A stretch of 15,251 nucleotides of DNA from an uncultured Clostridia bacterium (GCA_904501715.1 CAJGCD010000039.1:1-15251); one strand, 5' to 3'. Shown: positions 1 through 6,993, counted from the first letter of the stretch. The notes: generated by a model not told the origin, from the letters alone. Translations and numbers: made by a program.

Positions 1-119
1 AGAGAAGATTTCGCGTAGATTTAGACTAAATCTTACGCGTCCGCAGCTACGTTCGCAGGCTCACTTCGCACAAGAACGCAAGCGTTCTTGCTTCGCGACC
101 AAGGTCGCTTGTTCCGCCA
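1..119. repeat. Multi-hairpin repeat unit, copy 1
   Basis: This 119-base unit is identical, base for base, to 161-279. It is built of palindromes. Bases 12-23 pair with 27-39 (12 pairs, one bulged T, loop GAC). Bases 71-79 pair with 82-90 (9 perfect pairs around AA). Bases 95-100 pair with 103-108 (6 perfect pairs around AA). The word TTCGC recurs throughout. No open reading frame with a ribosome binding site lies in it. It resembles a dispersed non-coding palindromic repeat of the REP or MITE kind, but the family is not recognised. The window starts exactly at its first base. Confidence 0.85.
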
Positions 120-160
120 ACCCGCATATTAAATTGATAACAGTATAAACTTTTTTCCGT

Positions 161-279
161 AGAGAAGATTTCGCGTAGATTTAGACTAAATCTTACGCGT
201 CCGCAGCTACGTTCGCAGGCTCACTTCGCACAAGAACGCAAGCGTTCTTGCTTCGCGACCAAGGTCGCTTGTTCCGCCA
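161..279. repeat. Multi-hairpin repeat unit, copy 2
   Basis: Exact second copy of 1-119, offset by 160 bases. The intervening 41 bases (120-160) are AT-rich and unrelated to the unit. After the unit both copies continue with ACCCGCA, but copy 2 carries one extra base before it, so the true repeat may be about 127 bases with one indel. The perfect identity implies recent duplication or gene conversion. Confidence 0.85.
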
Positions 280-301
280 TACCCGCAAACTAAAAACTAA
301 A

Positions 302-334
302 AGATAATAGATAATAGATAATAGATAATAGATA
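302..334. repeat. 7-base tandem repeat (AGATAAT)n
   Basis: Four full copies of AGATAAT followed by AGATA, with no mismatch. It lies between the second multi-hairpin repeat and the terminator at 377-413. It is a simple-sequence tract that could vary in copy number. It is not in a gene and no promoter role is evident. Confidence 0.85.
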
Positions 335-376
335 AATATCGACTATAAGATTTTATCATAAAAATAGCCGATTGTC

Positions 377-413
377 AAGAGAAAAAGCCTTACAAAAGAA
401 GGCTTTTTCTCTT
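377..413 (-). terminator. Intrinsic terminator after the HAD phosphatase gene
   Basis: A perfect 15-base inverted repeat (377-391 with 399-413) around a 7-base loop. Read on the minus strand, the stem GCCTT/AAGGC runs into TTTTTCTCTT, which acts as the U-rich tail. It lies 12 bases past the stop codon of the phosphatase gene and closes the lepA transcription unit. The symmetry would also allow some function on the plus strand. Confidence 0.8.
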
Positions 414-425
414 TGGCGCGGTTTA

Positions 426-1211
426 TTATTCGACTCCCGCGATGGCGCCTACGTCGTTGAGGATGTACTTAGGTCTGTACGCGAATTTATCGAGGTCCTC
501 CATATGGGTAACTCCCGAAAGCACCAGCACCGTATCTATATCGGTTTCAATTCCCGCTATAATATCCGTATCCATTCTGTCACCGATAAGCACCGCGTCC
601 GCTCTATGGCAGCCAAGCACCTTAAGTGCGTGTCTCATCATCAGGGGGTTGGGCTTTCCTACGTAGTAGGGCTTTTTGCCTGTGGTTAATTCAATAGGAG
701 CGATAAGCGCGCGGCAGGCGGGGATTATTCCGTCCTCGGAGGGGTCTACCAGGTCGGGGTTGGTTCCTATAAGCTTTGCGCCGTTCATTACCAGCCGAGA
801 AGCCTTTTCTATCTGCTCATAGTTTATAGATTTAGGACCTCCGAATACCACGTAGTCGGGGTTTACGTCGTTCATACTGAAGCCCGCCTCGTAAAGCGCA
901 TAGGTAAGACCGGGGTCACCGAGAACGTAAGCTGAGCCTCCGGGGCACTGGCTCTGCAAGAAGGCTGCGGTAGCCTGAGCGCTGGTATAGAAGTGCTCCT
1001 GACCTACGTGAAGTCCCATTCTTTCAAGCTTTTGAGCCAGCTCTCTGGGAGAGCGTCCCGAGCCGTTGGTCAGAAAGAGAAAGTTTTTGTTGTTGTTCTC
1101 AAGCCATTCGATAAATTCCTTTACGTGGGGGATGAGACGGTTGCCGTGATAGATAACACCGTCCATATCACAGATAAAGTTGTCCTTGTTGCGGATTGCT
1201 GAAATATCCAT
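426..1211 (-). CDS. HAD-IIA family sugar/nucleotide phosphatase (NagD-like)
   Basis: A 261-residue cytosolic phosphohydrolase of the HAD superfamily, subclass IIA (NagD, PNPase, AraL group). Visible motifs are motif I DMDGV with D15 and D17, motif II LTNG with T48, motif III GKPNP with K186, and motif IV GDRMDTDI with D211. The segment after motif II (about residues 80-180) would form the C2 cap that sets substrate choice, so the substrate cannot be read off. Length fits NagD (about 250). The gene follows lepA on the same strand and ends at a strong terminator, so it is probably co-transcribed. An alternative ATG at 1241, one base past the lepA stop, would add 10 residues. The start at 1211 was chosen because the extra residues are not family-like and GAGAAG precedes it. 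Longer in-frame extensions into lepA are not credible. Confidence 0.85.
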   Translation of the reverse strand: MDISAIRNKDNFICDMDGVIYHGNRLIPHVKEFIEWLENNNKNFLFLTNGSGRSPRELAQKLERMGLHVGQEHFYTSAQATAAFLQSQCPGGSAYVLGDPGLTYALYEAGFSMNDVNPDYVVFGGPKSINYEQIEKASRLVMNGAKLIGTNPDLVDPSEDGIIPACRALIAPIELTTGKKPYYVGKPNPLMMRHALKVLGCHRADAVLIGDRMDTDIIAGIETDIDTVLVLSGVTHMEDLDKFAYRPKYILNDVGAIAGVE

Positions 1212-1242
1212 CTTCGTCTTCTCTTTGATTTTTTGGTTCATA

Positions 1243-3063
1243 TTATTTGTCGTCATCCAGCTTGAGCACAGCCATAAACGCCTCGGGGGAGACCTGAACC
1301 GAGCCCAGCTGACGCATCTTCTTCTTACCCTCTTTTTGCTTCTCGAGCAGCTTTTTCTTACGGGTAATATCACCGCCATAGCACTTTGCAAGGACGTCCT
1401 TACGCATAGCCTTGACCGTCTCACGGGCGATTATCTTAGAGCCGATAGCCGCCTGTATGGGCACCTCGAAGAGCTGGCGGGGGATATTGTCCTTGAGCTT
1501 TTCGGCTATTCTTCTTGCTCTTCCATACGCCTTTTCCTCGTGAACTATGAAGGACAGCGCATCCACCTGCTCGCCGTTGAGCAGGAAATCAAGCTTTACA
1601 AGCTTACTTGGAACGTAGTCACCCAACTCGTAGTCAAGGGATGCGTAGCCTCTTGAGCGGCTTTTGAGGGCGTCGAAGAAATCGTATATTATCTCGTTGA
1701 GAGGAAGCTCATAATGGAGCTCCACACGGGTTGTGTCGATATATTTCATATCTATGAAATTTCCGCGTCTGTCCTGACAGAGGTCCATAAGACCGCCCAC
1801 GTATTCGGTGGGGGTGATAATATTAGCCTTTACGATAGGCTCGTAGGCTACGTCTATCTCATCTGCCGTGGGGAAGTTTGAGGGGTTGTCTATACGCACA
1901 AGCTCGCCGCTCTTGCGCTTTACCTCGTAGATTACCGAGGGAGCGGTGGTTATAAGGTCGAGATTGAACTCGCGCTCAAGTCTTTCCTCGATTATCTCCA
2001 TATGAAGCAGTCCAAGGAAGCCGCAACGGAAGCCAAATCCCAGCGCGATGGAGGTCTCGGGTTCAAAAACCAGAGCCGCGTCGTTGAGCTGGAGCTTTTC
2101 AAGGGCATCGCGAAGGTCTCCGTATTTTGCTCCGTCAGCGGGGTATATACCCGCATAGACCATGGGCTGAACCGCCTTGAAGCCGGGCATAGCCTCGCTT
2201 GCGGGGTTACTGTCGAGAGTTACAGTGTCGCCAACTCTCGTTTCGCCCACGCTCTTTATGGAAGCGGTTATATATCCTACCTCGCCTGCGCGGAGGATAT
2301 CTGCCTTTTGCAGACCGAAGGCGGTCATATATCCCACGTCCACCACGTCAAAGGTAGCCCCATTACTCATAAGTCGTATCTTATCTCCGCTCTTGACCGA
2401 GCCGTCGAATATTCTGACGTTTACCACGACTCCAAGATAGCTGTCGTAGTATGAATCGAATATGAGCGCCTTGAGGGGAGCGTTTTCGTCACCCTTGGGT
2501 GCGGGAATACTGTCTACCACGGCTTGGAGCACCTGCTCGATATTAAGTCCCGTCTTTGCTGATACTGCGGGACAGTCCTCGGCGGGAATACCTATAACGT
2601 CCTCTATCTCTCCTCTTACGCGCTCTATGTCGGCAGAGGGGAGGTCTATCTTGTTTATAACGGGAACTATTTCAAGGTTAGCGTCCACCGCCAGATACGC
2701 GTTGGCAAGGGTCTGCGCCTCTATGCCCTGAGTGGAGTCTACCACAAGGAGCGCGCCGTCGCAGGCATTGAGCGAGCGAGAGACCTCGTAGTTAAAGTCA
2801 ACGTGACCGGGAGTGTCTATGAGATTGAACTGATAGGTTTCACCGTCGGGGGCGGTATAGCTCATTCTGACCGCTCTCGCCTTTATGGTGATACCTCTTT
2901 CACGCTCAAGGTCCATATTATCCAGAAGCTGCTCCTCCATCTCACGCTTTGAGACTGCCTCGGTAGCCTCAAGTATTCTGTCGGCAAGTGTGGACTTGCC
3001 GTGGTCTATGTGAGCCACTATGGAAAAATTCCTTATATTATCCTGTCTTTTGGTGCTTGACAT
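1243..3063 (-). CDS. lepA: Elongation factor 4 (LepA), back-translocating ribosomal GTPase
   Basis: A 606-residue translational GTPase that binds the ribosome and is known from the family to promote back-translocation or subunit maturation. Visible GTPase motifs are G1 AHIDHGKST (17-25), the switch I region RERGITI (54-60), G3 DTPGH (83-87) and G4 NKID (137-140). EF-G-like domains II, III and V follow, and then the LepA-specific C-terminal domain ending near EAFMAVLKLD. Length is normal for LepA. The start at 3063 is supported by GGAGAG six bases upstream. An in-frame TTG at 3093 lies at the predicted transcription start and is rejected. In many Firmicutes lepA precedes hemW; here a NagD-like phosphatase follows instead. 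Confidence 0.97.
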   Translation of the reverse strand: MSSTKRQDNIRNFSIVAHIDHGKSTLADRILEATEAVSKREMEEQLLDNMDLERERGITIKARAVRMSYTAPDGETYQFNLIDTPGHVDFNYEVSRSLNACDGALLVVDSTQGIEAQTLANAYLAVDANLEIVPVINKIDLPSADIERVRGEIEDVIGIPAEDCPAVSAKTGLNIEQVLQAVVDSIPAPKGDENAPLKALIFDSYYDSYLGVVVNVRIFDGSVKSGDKIRLMSNGATFDVVDVGYMTAFGLQKADILRAGEVGYITASIKSVGETRVGDTVTLDSNPASEAMPGFKAVQPMVYAGIYPADGAKYGDLRDALEKLQLNDAALVFEPETSIALGFGFRCGFLGLLHMEIIEERLEREFNLDLITTAPSVIYEVKRKSGELVRIDNPSNFPTADEIDVAYEPIVKANIITPTEYVGGLMDLCQDRRGNFIDMKYIDTTRVELHYELPLNEIIYDFFDALKSRSRGYASLDYELGDYVPSKLVKLDFLLNGEQVDALSFIVHEEKAYGRARRIAEKLKDNIPRQLFEVPIQAAIGSKIIARETVKAMRKDVLAKCYGGDITRKKKLLEKQKEGKKKMRQLGSVQVSPEAFMAVLKLDDDK

Positions 3064-3098
3064 CTTACTCTCCGTTTGAAGTGTTTTTTTCAAACTAT

Positions 3099-3127
3099 AT
3101 TATACAATAAAATTTGATTTTTCACAA
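3099..3127 (-). promoter_or_regulatory. Sigma-A promoter of lepA
   Basis: On the minus strand, a -35 box TTGTGA (3122-3127), a 17-base spacer and a perfect -10 box TATAAT (3099-3104). Initiation would fall near 3092, giving a leader of about 29 bases before the lepA ATG. Confidence 0.75.
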
Positions 3128-3211
3128 TAGTTTTTTTACAAAAGAATAACTTTTTTAAGCTGATGCGGAGTCACGGATATGGGCATTTATGGAGGAGGGC
3201 AAGAGAGGTCC

Positions 3212-3241
3212 TTGCCGAAATTTTGATTAAAAAAGAATAAT
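3212..3241 (+). promoter_or_regulatory. Possible sigma-A promoter for the 36-residue miniprotein
   Basis: TTGCCG (3212-3217), an 18-base spacer, then AATAAT (3236-3241). Initiation would fall near 3248, just ahead of the leader fold at 3255-3310. Both boxes are imperfect. The -35 box overlaps the right arm of a small hairpin (GGCAAG 3198-3203 with CTTGCC 3211-3216). A competing sporulation-type promoter reading is given under findings. Confidence 0.3.
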
Positions 3242-3254
3242 CACCAAAAAATAG

Positions 3255-3310
3255 CCTCCGACATACTATGGTAGCAGAGGGGCAACCCCCTTAAAAGTAT
3301 TTATCGGAGG
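3255..3310 (+). promoter_or_regulatory. Structured leader pairing with the ribosome binding site of the miniprotein gene
   Basis: CCTCCGA (3255-3261) is the exact complement of TCGGAGG (3304-3310), which contains the ribosome binding site. Inside this, ATAC (3263-3266) pairs with GTAT (3297-3300). At the tip, AGGGG (3278-3282) pairs with CCCCT (3287-3291) around CAAC. As RNA this would be one three-tier stem that hides the ribosome binding site. It matches no riboswitch class I recognise. As DNA it could instead be an operator. Confidence 0.5.
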
Positions 3311-3318
3311 ATATTTTT

Positions 3319-3429
3319 ATGAATAACTGTCTTTGCAATCTTTTCGGCGGCGATAACATCTGGTGGATCATCATAGTTCTTATCATACTCTTCAGCTGCT
3401 GCGGAAGCTTCAACGGCTGCGGCTGCTAA
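3319..3429 (+). CDS. Cysteine-rich single-pass membrane miniprotein, 36 residues
   Basis: A 36-residue protein. Residues 1-13 carry the CLC pair (C4, C6) and end in GGDN. Residues 14-25 are a strongly hydrophobic segment (WWIIIVLIILF) fit for a membrane span. The tail has C27, C28, C34 and C36, ending GCGC. The case for a real gene is an ideal ribosome binding site (CGGAGG, 8 bases before ATG), six ordered cysteines, a clean hydrophobic core and a strong terminator 8 bases after the stop. Function is unknown. Short glycine/cysteine-rich hydrophobic proteins of this look occur in spore formers, sometimes as sporulation products, but I cannot name a family. It converges with the DAHP synthase gene and shares its terminator. 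Confidence 0.75.
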   Translation: MNNCLCNLFGGDNIWWIIIVLIILFSCCGSFNGCGC

Positions 3430-3436
3430 AAAAACA

Positions 3437-3470
3437 TCCCCGACGGGAATACCCGTCGGGGACTTTTATT
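3437..3470. terminator. Bidirectional terminator between miniprotein and DAHP synthase genes
   Basis: An 11-pair perfect GC-rich stem (3437-3447 with 3452-3462) around AATA. On the plus strand it is followed by CTTTTATT. On the minus strand it is followed by TGTTTTTTT. It closes both the plus-strand miniprotein gene and the minus-strand DAHP synthase gene. Confidence 0.92.
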
Positions 3471-3479
3471 GAATAACTG

Positions 3480-4517
3480 TTATACAAGCTCCGCTAGGTC
3501 GTATATGAGACGCTCGGTCTTTTCCCAGCCGAGGCAGGGGTCGGTGATAGACTTGCCGTAAACGCAGTTCTCGCCTATCTTTTGCGTTCCGTCCTCAATA
3601 TAGCTTTCTATCATAAAGCCCTTTACCAGCTTTTTGATGTCCTCGGAGTGGCGGCAGGAGTGGAGGACCTCTTTACAGATGCGTCCCTGCTCCAGATATT
3701 TCTTACCGGAATTTGCGTGGTTCGCGTCAACTATAAGCGCGGGGTTCGCGAGGTTTCGCTTCATATATTCGCCGTAAAGATGGGCGAGGTCCTCAAAGTG
3801 ATAGTTGGGAAGCGACTCTCCGTGCTTGTTTACGTATCCGCGAAGTATGGCGTGAGTCAGGGGGTTGCCCTTGGACTGACATTCCCATCCGCGGTAGAGG
3901 AAGGTGTGGGAGTGCTGAGCGGCGGTGATGGAGTTGAGCATTACCGAGATATCTCCGCCCGTGGGGTTTTTCATTCCTACGGGAATATCTATTCCGCTTG
4001 CCGCCAGACGGTGCTGTTGATTTTCAACCGAGCGAGCTCCTATGGCAACGTAGGACAGCAGGTCGGAGAGGTAGCGGTAGTTCTCGGGGTAGAGCATTTC
4101 GTCGGCACAGAAGAGCCCTATTTCCTCGATAGCTCTCGTATGCAGACGGCGAATGGCTATTATACCCTCAAGCATGTCCTCAGCGGCATTGGGATTGGGC
4201 TGATGCACCATTCCCTTATATCCGTCGCCGGTGGTACGGGGCTTATTGGTATATATACGAGGAATTATAAGTATTTTGTCGGCTACCTTTTCCTGAATCT
4301 CTGCGAGGCGGGATATGTAATCAAGGACCGCATCCTCACGGTCTGCGGAGCAGGGCCCGATAACAAGGATAAGACGGTCGGACTTGCCCGTAAATACGTC
4401 GGCTATCTCGGCGTCACGAAGAGCCTTCTTTTGGGCGTATTCGGATCTGAGAGGATACCTTTCCTTAAGGTCCATGGGAATTGGAAGCTTACGAATAAAA
4501 TTCATATTTTTTTGCAT
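3480..4517 (-). CDS. 3-deoxy-7-phosphoheptulonate synthase (DAHP synthase, class I)
   Basis: A 345-residue enzyme joining phosphoenolpyruvate and erythrose 4-phosphate, the entry step of the shikimate pathway. It matches the AroF/AroG/AroH class: VIGPCSADRED (from residue 52), KPRTTGDGYKG (92-102), then GARSVENQQHR, GMKNPTGG and DANHANSGKK, and a MIESYIEDG segment. Length fits (about 350). The start at 4517 has AGG nine bases upstream and sits about 28 bases past the predicted transcription start. The next ATG (4505) has no ribosome binding site, and an in-frame TTG at 4550 lies upstream of the predicted transcript. The sequence does not show which aromatic amino acid, if any, inhibits it. 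No T-box or attenuator fits in the very short leader. It is monocistronic. Confidence 0.95.
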   Translation of the reverse strand: MQKNMNFIRKLPIPMDLKERYPLRSEYAQKKALRDAEIADVFTGKSDRLILVIGPCSADREDAVLDYISRLAEIQEKVADKILIIPRIYTNKPRTTGDGYKGMVHQPNPNAAEDMLEGIIAIRRLHTRAIEEIGLFCADEMLYPENYRYLSDLLSYVAIGARSVENQQHRLAASGIDIPVGMKNPTGGDISVMLNSITAAQHSHTFLYRGWECQSKGNPLTHAILRGYVNKHGESLPNYHFEDLAHLYGEYMKRNLANPALIVDANHANSGKKYLEQGRICKEVLHSCRHSEDIKKLVKGFMIESYIEDGTQKIGENCVYGKSITDPCLGWEKTERLIYDLAELV

Positions 4518-4551
4518 GACATATACCTGATTTCTTGAAGTTATAAACAAT

Positions 4552-4580
4552 ATTGTATACTATTTTCCACTTTTTGTCCA
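4552..4580 (-). promoter_or_regulatory. Sigma-A promoter of the DAHP synthase gene
   Basis: On the minus strand, -35 TGGACA (4575-4580), 17-base spacer, -10 TACAAT (4552-4557). Two plus-strand nonamers close to the DnaA-box consensus lie across it: TTTTCCACT (4563-4571) and TTGTCCACA (4574-4582). It is back to back with the promoter at 4620-4648. Confidence 0.75.
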
Positions 4581-4619
4581 CATGTAAATGAAATTTTTTT
4601 GAAAAATGGGGTAAAAAGA

Positions 4620-4648
4620 TTGACGAAATCCCAAAATTTTGCTATTAT
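4620..4648 (+). promoter_or_regulatory. Sigma-A promoter of the flavin reductase-proA-yfcE operon
   Basis: TTGACG (4620-4625), 17-base spacer, TATTAT (4643-4648). Each box has one mismatch from consensus. Initiation near 4655 leaves a leader of about 23 bases, which carries a perfect AGGAGG (4668-4673) before the ATG at 4678. Confidence 0.85.
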
Positions 4649-4677
4649 AGTAAGTAAGAATAGCTTTAGGAGGCAAT

Positions 4678-5187
4678 ATGAAGGGCTTTATTCAAATATC
4701 ACCCGAAGAGCTTGGAAATGCTATGAAGTGCATAGGCTCGGATTGGATGCTCATAACCGTACGTGATGAAAAGCAGGGCAGAGCAAACGCCATGACCGCC
4801 AGCTGGGGCGCTATGGGCGTTTTGTGGAACAAAAATATATGCGTGTGCTTCGTGCGACCTCAAAGACATACCTACTCCTTGCTTGAGAATGAAAGCGAGT
4901 TTTCAATAGCCTTTATGGGCGAGGAGCACAGAGCCTCTCTCGGTCTTTGCGGAAGAGAGAGCGGCAGGGATTGCGATAAATTAAAGAGCTGCGGGCTTAC
5001 CGTCAATGATGAATGCGGGGTTCCCGTTATAAACGAGGCGAAAACCGTGCTCGTATGCAAAAAGCTTTACGAGGATGATTTAAGAGAGGATTGCTTCCTT
5101 GACAGCTCGCTTCTTTCCAATTACGCAAAGGGCGATTACCACAGATTTTACGTGTGCGAGATAAAGGAAGCTTATAGAAAGGGATAA
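4678..5187 (+). CDS. Flavin reductase-like FMN-binding split-barrel protein
   Basis: A 169-residue soluble protein of the flavin reductase / flavoredoxin-like family, which binds FMN in a split beta-barrel and usually passes electrons or reduces flavin. The segment NAMTASWG (37-44), tryptophan W50 and FVRPQRHT (58-65) match the FMN-phosphate-binding signature. Cysteines at C91, C99 and C105 are followed by the KLKSCGL-type linker seen in the family. There is no signal peptide or membrane span. It is the first gene of a three-gene operon; its stop is two bases before the proA start. Substrate and partner are unknown. A role linked to proline metabolism is not established. A second, more distant member of the same superfamily lies at 10908-11525. 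Confidence 0.85.
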   Translation: MKGFIQISPEELGNAMKCIGSDWMLITVRDEKQGRANAMTASWGAMGVLWNKNICVCFVRPQRHTYSLLENESEFSIAFMGEEHRASLGLCGRESGRDCDKLKSCGLTVNDECGVPVINEAKTVLVCKKLYEDDLREDCFLDSSLLSNYAKGDYHRFYVCEIKEAYRKG

Positions 5188-5189
5188 GA

Positions 5190-6440
5190 ATGGATATTTA
5201 CACAGAAGTAGAAATACTTGCCAAAAACGCCAAAAGAGCTTCGCGCTCGTTGGCACTTGCATCCGAGAAAGAGAAAAATACGCTCCTGCTTACGCTTGCC
5301 GAGCTTCTAAGGAATGAGAGCGGCGAAATAATAAAGGCTAATGAGCAGGACCTCGCCGCCGCGGAGAAAAACGGTGTTCCAAAGGCTATGCTTGACCGCC
5401 TTATGCTAAGCGAGGGCAGAATAGATGGGATAGCAGAGTCGCTTCACAGCGTTGCCGCCCTTGAGGACCCCATAGGTAAGGGCGACGTGTGGTCGCGCCC
5501 CTCGGGAATAACTCTGCGCCGCGTGCGCGTTCCCCTTGGAGTGGTGGGAATAATATACGAGGCGCGTCCCAACGTTACCGTGGATTCGGCTGCGCTCTGC
5601 CTTAAGACGGGTAACGCGGTGGTTCTCCGCGGAGGAAAGGAAGCGATCAATACCAATAGGGCGTTGGTTGCTATTATCAAAAAGGCTCTCCTTAAGTGCG
5701 ATATGGATGAGTGCGCGGTGGAGCTTATAACCTCTACGTCCCGTGAGAGCGCCAACGCTCTTATGTCAATTAGGGGGCTTGTTGACGTGCTTATACCCAG
5801 AGGCGGAAAGGGACTTATCCGCGCCTGCGTTGAAAATTCCAAGGTGCCCGTTATCGAAACGGGGGCGGGAAACTGCCATCTTTATATAGACGAGTGGGCA
5901 GACCTTGATAAGGCGCTGAGAGTAGCTGTAAATGCAAAATGCTCCCGCCCCTCGGTCTGCAACGCTATTGAGACAGTCCTTGTTCATTCGGCGGTGGCTG
6001 AGAATTTTCTGCCTATGCTTAAAACGGCGTTTGACGAATACAAGGTGGAGATACGGGGCTGCGAGCGCTCTGCGGCTATACTTGGTGATATTACAAGAGC
6101 CACCGAGGAGGATTTTGACACCGAATTTGACGATTATATAGTAGCTCTCGGTATAGTTGACAGTCTTGACGAGGCTATTGAGCATATAAACAGATACAGC
6201 ACGGGGCACAGCGAGGCTATCATTACCGAGAATATGAGTAATGCCGACCGCTTCCAGAAAGAGATAGACTCGGTGGCGGTTTACGTGAACGCTTCCACAC
6301 GCTTTACCGACGGCGGCGAGTTTGGCTTTGGGGCGGAGATAGGTATATCTACTCAGAAGCTCCACGTCAGAGGACCTATGGGGCTTTCGGCATTGACCAC
6401 CGAAAAGTATCTTATAAGCGGCGACGGAAGTGTGAGGTGA
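5190..6440 (+). CDS. proA: Gamma-glutamyl phosphate reductase (glutamate-5-semialdehyde dehydrogenase)
   Basis: A 416-residue cytosolic NADPH-dependent enzyme that reduces gamma-glutamyl phosphate to glutamate-5-semialdehyde, the second step of proline synthesis from glutamate. Visible are the aldehyde-dehydrogenase-type cofactor segment VPLGVVGIIYEARPNVT (about 114-130), ALCLKTGNAVVLRGGKEA (135-152), the catalytic region SRPSVCNAIET with Cys257, and the C-terminal TDGGEFGFGAEIGISTQK. Length is typical (about 415). It follows the flavin reductase gene by two bases, with AAAGGG as a modest ribosome binding site. The glutamate 5-kinase gene proB, the usual neighbour, is not in this window, so its substrate must come from a kinase encoded elsewhere. 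All key residues look intact. Confidence 0.97.
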   Translation: MDIYTEVEILAKNAKRASRSLALASEKEKNTLLLTLAELLRNESGEIIKANEQDLAAAEKNGVPKAMLDRLMLSEGRIDGIAESLHSVAALEDPIGKGDVWSRPSGITLRRVRVPLGVVGIIYEARPNVTVDSAALCLKTGNAVVLRGGKEAINTNRALVAIIKKALLKCDMDECAVELITSTSRESANALMSIRGLVDVLIPRGGKGLIRACVENSKVPVIETGAGNCHLYIDEWADLDKALRVAVNAKCSRPSVCNAIETVLVHSAVAENFLPMLKTAFDEYKVEIRGCERSAAILGDITRATEEDFDTEFDDYIVALGIVDSLDEAIEHINRYSTGHSEAIITENMSNADRFQKEIDSVAVYVNASTRFTDGGEFGFGAEIGISTQKLHVRGPMGLSALTTEKYLISGDGSVR

Positions 6441-6444
6441 TTTT

Positions 6445-6993
6445 ATGGCAAAAATATTAATAGCATCGGATATACACGGAGATGCCCAAACAGCACGGAC
6501 TCTCCTTCAAAGATATGAGGAGAGCGGAGCGGAGAAGCTGGTCCTGCTGGGCGATATACTCTACCACGGACCGAGGAACGACCTCCCCGCAGGCTACGCA
6601 CCCAAAAGGGTCATAGAGCTTTTGAACTCGGTAAAGGACGATATTCTCGCCGTAAGGGGAAACTGTGATACTGAGGTAGACCAGATGGTTCTGAGCTTTC
6701 CCGTCCTTGCGGAATACGCTTACTTGTCATTTGACGGCTTGCGTATCTTTGCTACCCACGGTCATAACTTCAACATCGCGAAGCTTCCGCCCTTGGGGAA
6801 GGGGGATATACTTCTGCACGGGCACACTCACGTTCCCGCGGCAGAGCCCTTTGGAAATGAAAATATTTATATAAACCCCGGCTCGGTTTCCATACCCAAG
6901 GAGAATTCTCCAAAGAGCTATATACTTTACGAGAACAGGTGCTTTTCATTTCGCACCCTTGAGGGTGAGGAGTACAAGCGCGTAGAGATGTGA
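6445..6993 (+). CDS. yfcE: YfcE-type metallophosphoesterase (phosphodiesterase)
   Basis: A 182-residue calcineurin-like phosphoesterase, close in pattern to E. coli YfcE (184 residues), a manganese-dependent phosphodiesterase known mainly from artificial substrates. The metal ligands are all present: D9 and H11 (SDIHGD), D37 (LLGDILYHGPRN), N73 (RGNCDTEVDQM), H105 (ATHGH), H127 and H129 (LHGHTHVPAAE), then NPGSVSIPK. It starts four bases after the proA stop; its ribosome binding site AGGTGA includes the proA stop codon, implying translational coupling. The in-cell substrate is unknown. It is the last gene of the operon, which ends at the terminator 7021-7059. Confidence 0.93.
   Translation: MAKILIASDIHGDAQTARTLLQRYEESGAEKLVLLGDILYHGPRNDLPAGYAPKRVIELLNSVKDDILAVRGNCDTEVDQMVLSFPVLAEYAYLSFDGLRIFATHGHNFNIAKLPPLGKGDILLHGHTHVPAAEPFGNENIYINPGSVSIPKENSPKSYILYENRCFSFRTLEGEEYKRVEM

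Noticed and set aside
1..279. CRISPR array
   Set aside because: Only two units of 119 bases with one 41-base gap; units are too long and internally palindromic, with no cas genes nearby.
1212..1424. N-terminal extension of the HAD phosphatase into lepA
   Set aside because: The extra 71 residues are the complement-frame reading of the lepA end, arginine- and serine-rich and unlike any HAD N terminus; the catalytic DMDGV is expected near residue 10-15.
3064..3093. Longer LepA start at TTG 3093
   Set aside because: It falls at the predicted transcription start and has no ribosome binding site, while ATG 3063 has GGAGAG at proper spacing.
3163..3240. A 25-codon plus-strand frame upstream of the miniprotein
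   Set aside because: It has a plausible amphipathic composition but no ribosome binding site and no clear promoter; not supportable as a gene.
3582..4538. A 318-residue open frame on the plus strand antisense to the DAHP synthase gene
   Set aside because: It is the mirror of a well-supported enzyme gene, has no family-like motifs and no ribosome binding site; long antisense frames follow from the codon use of the real gene.
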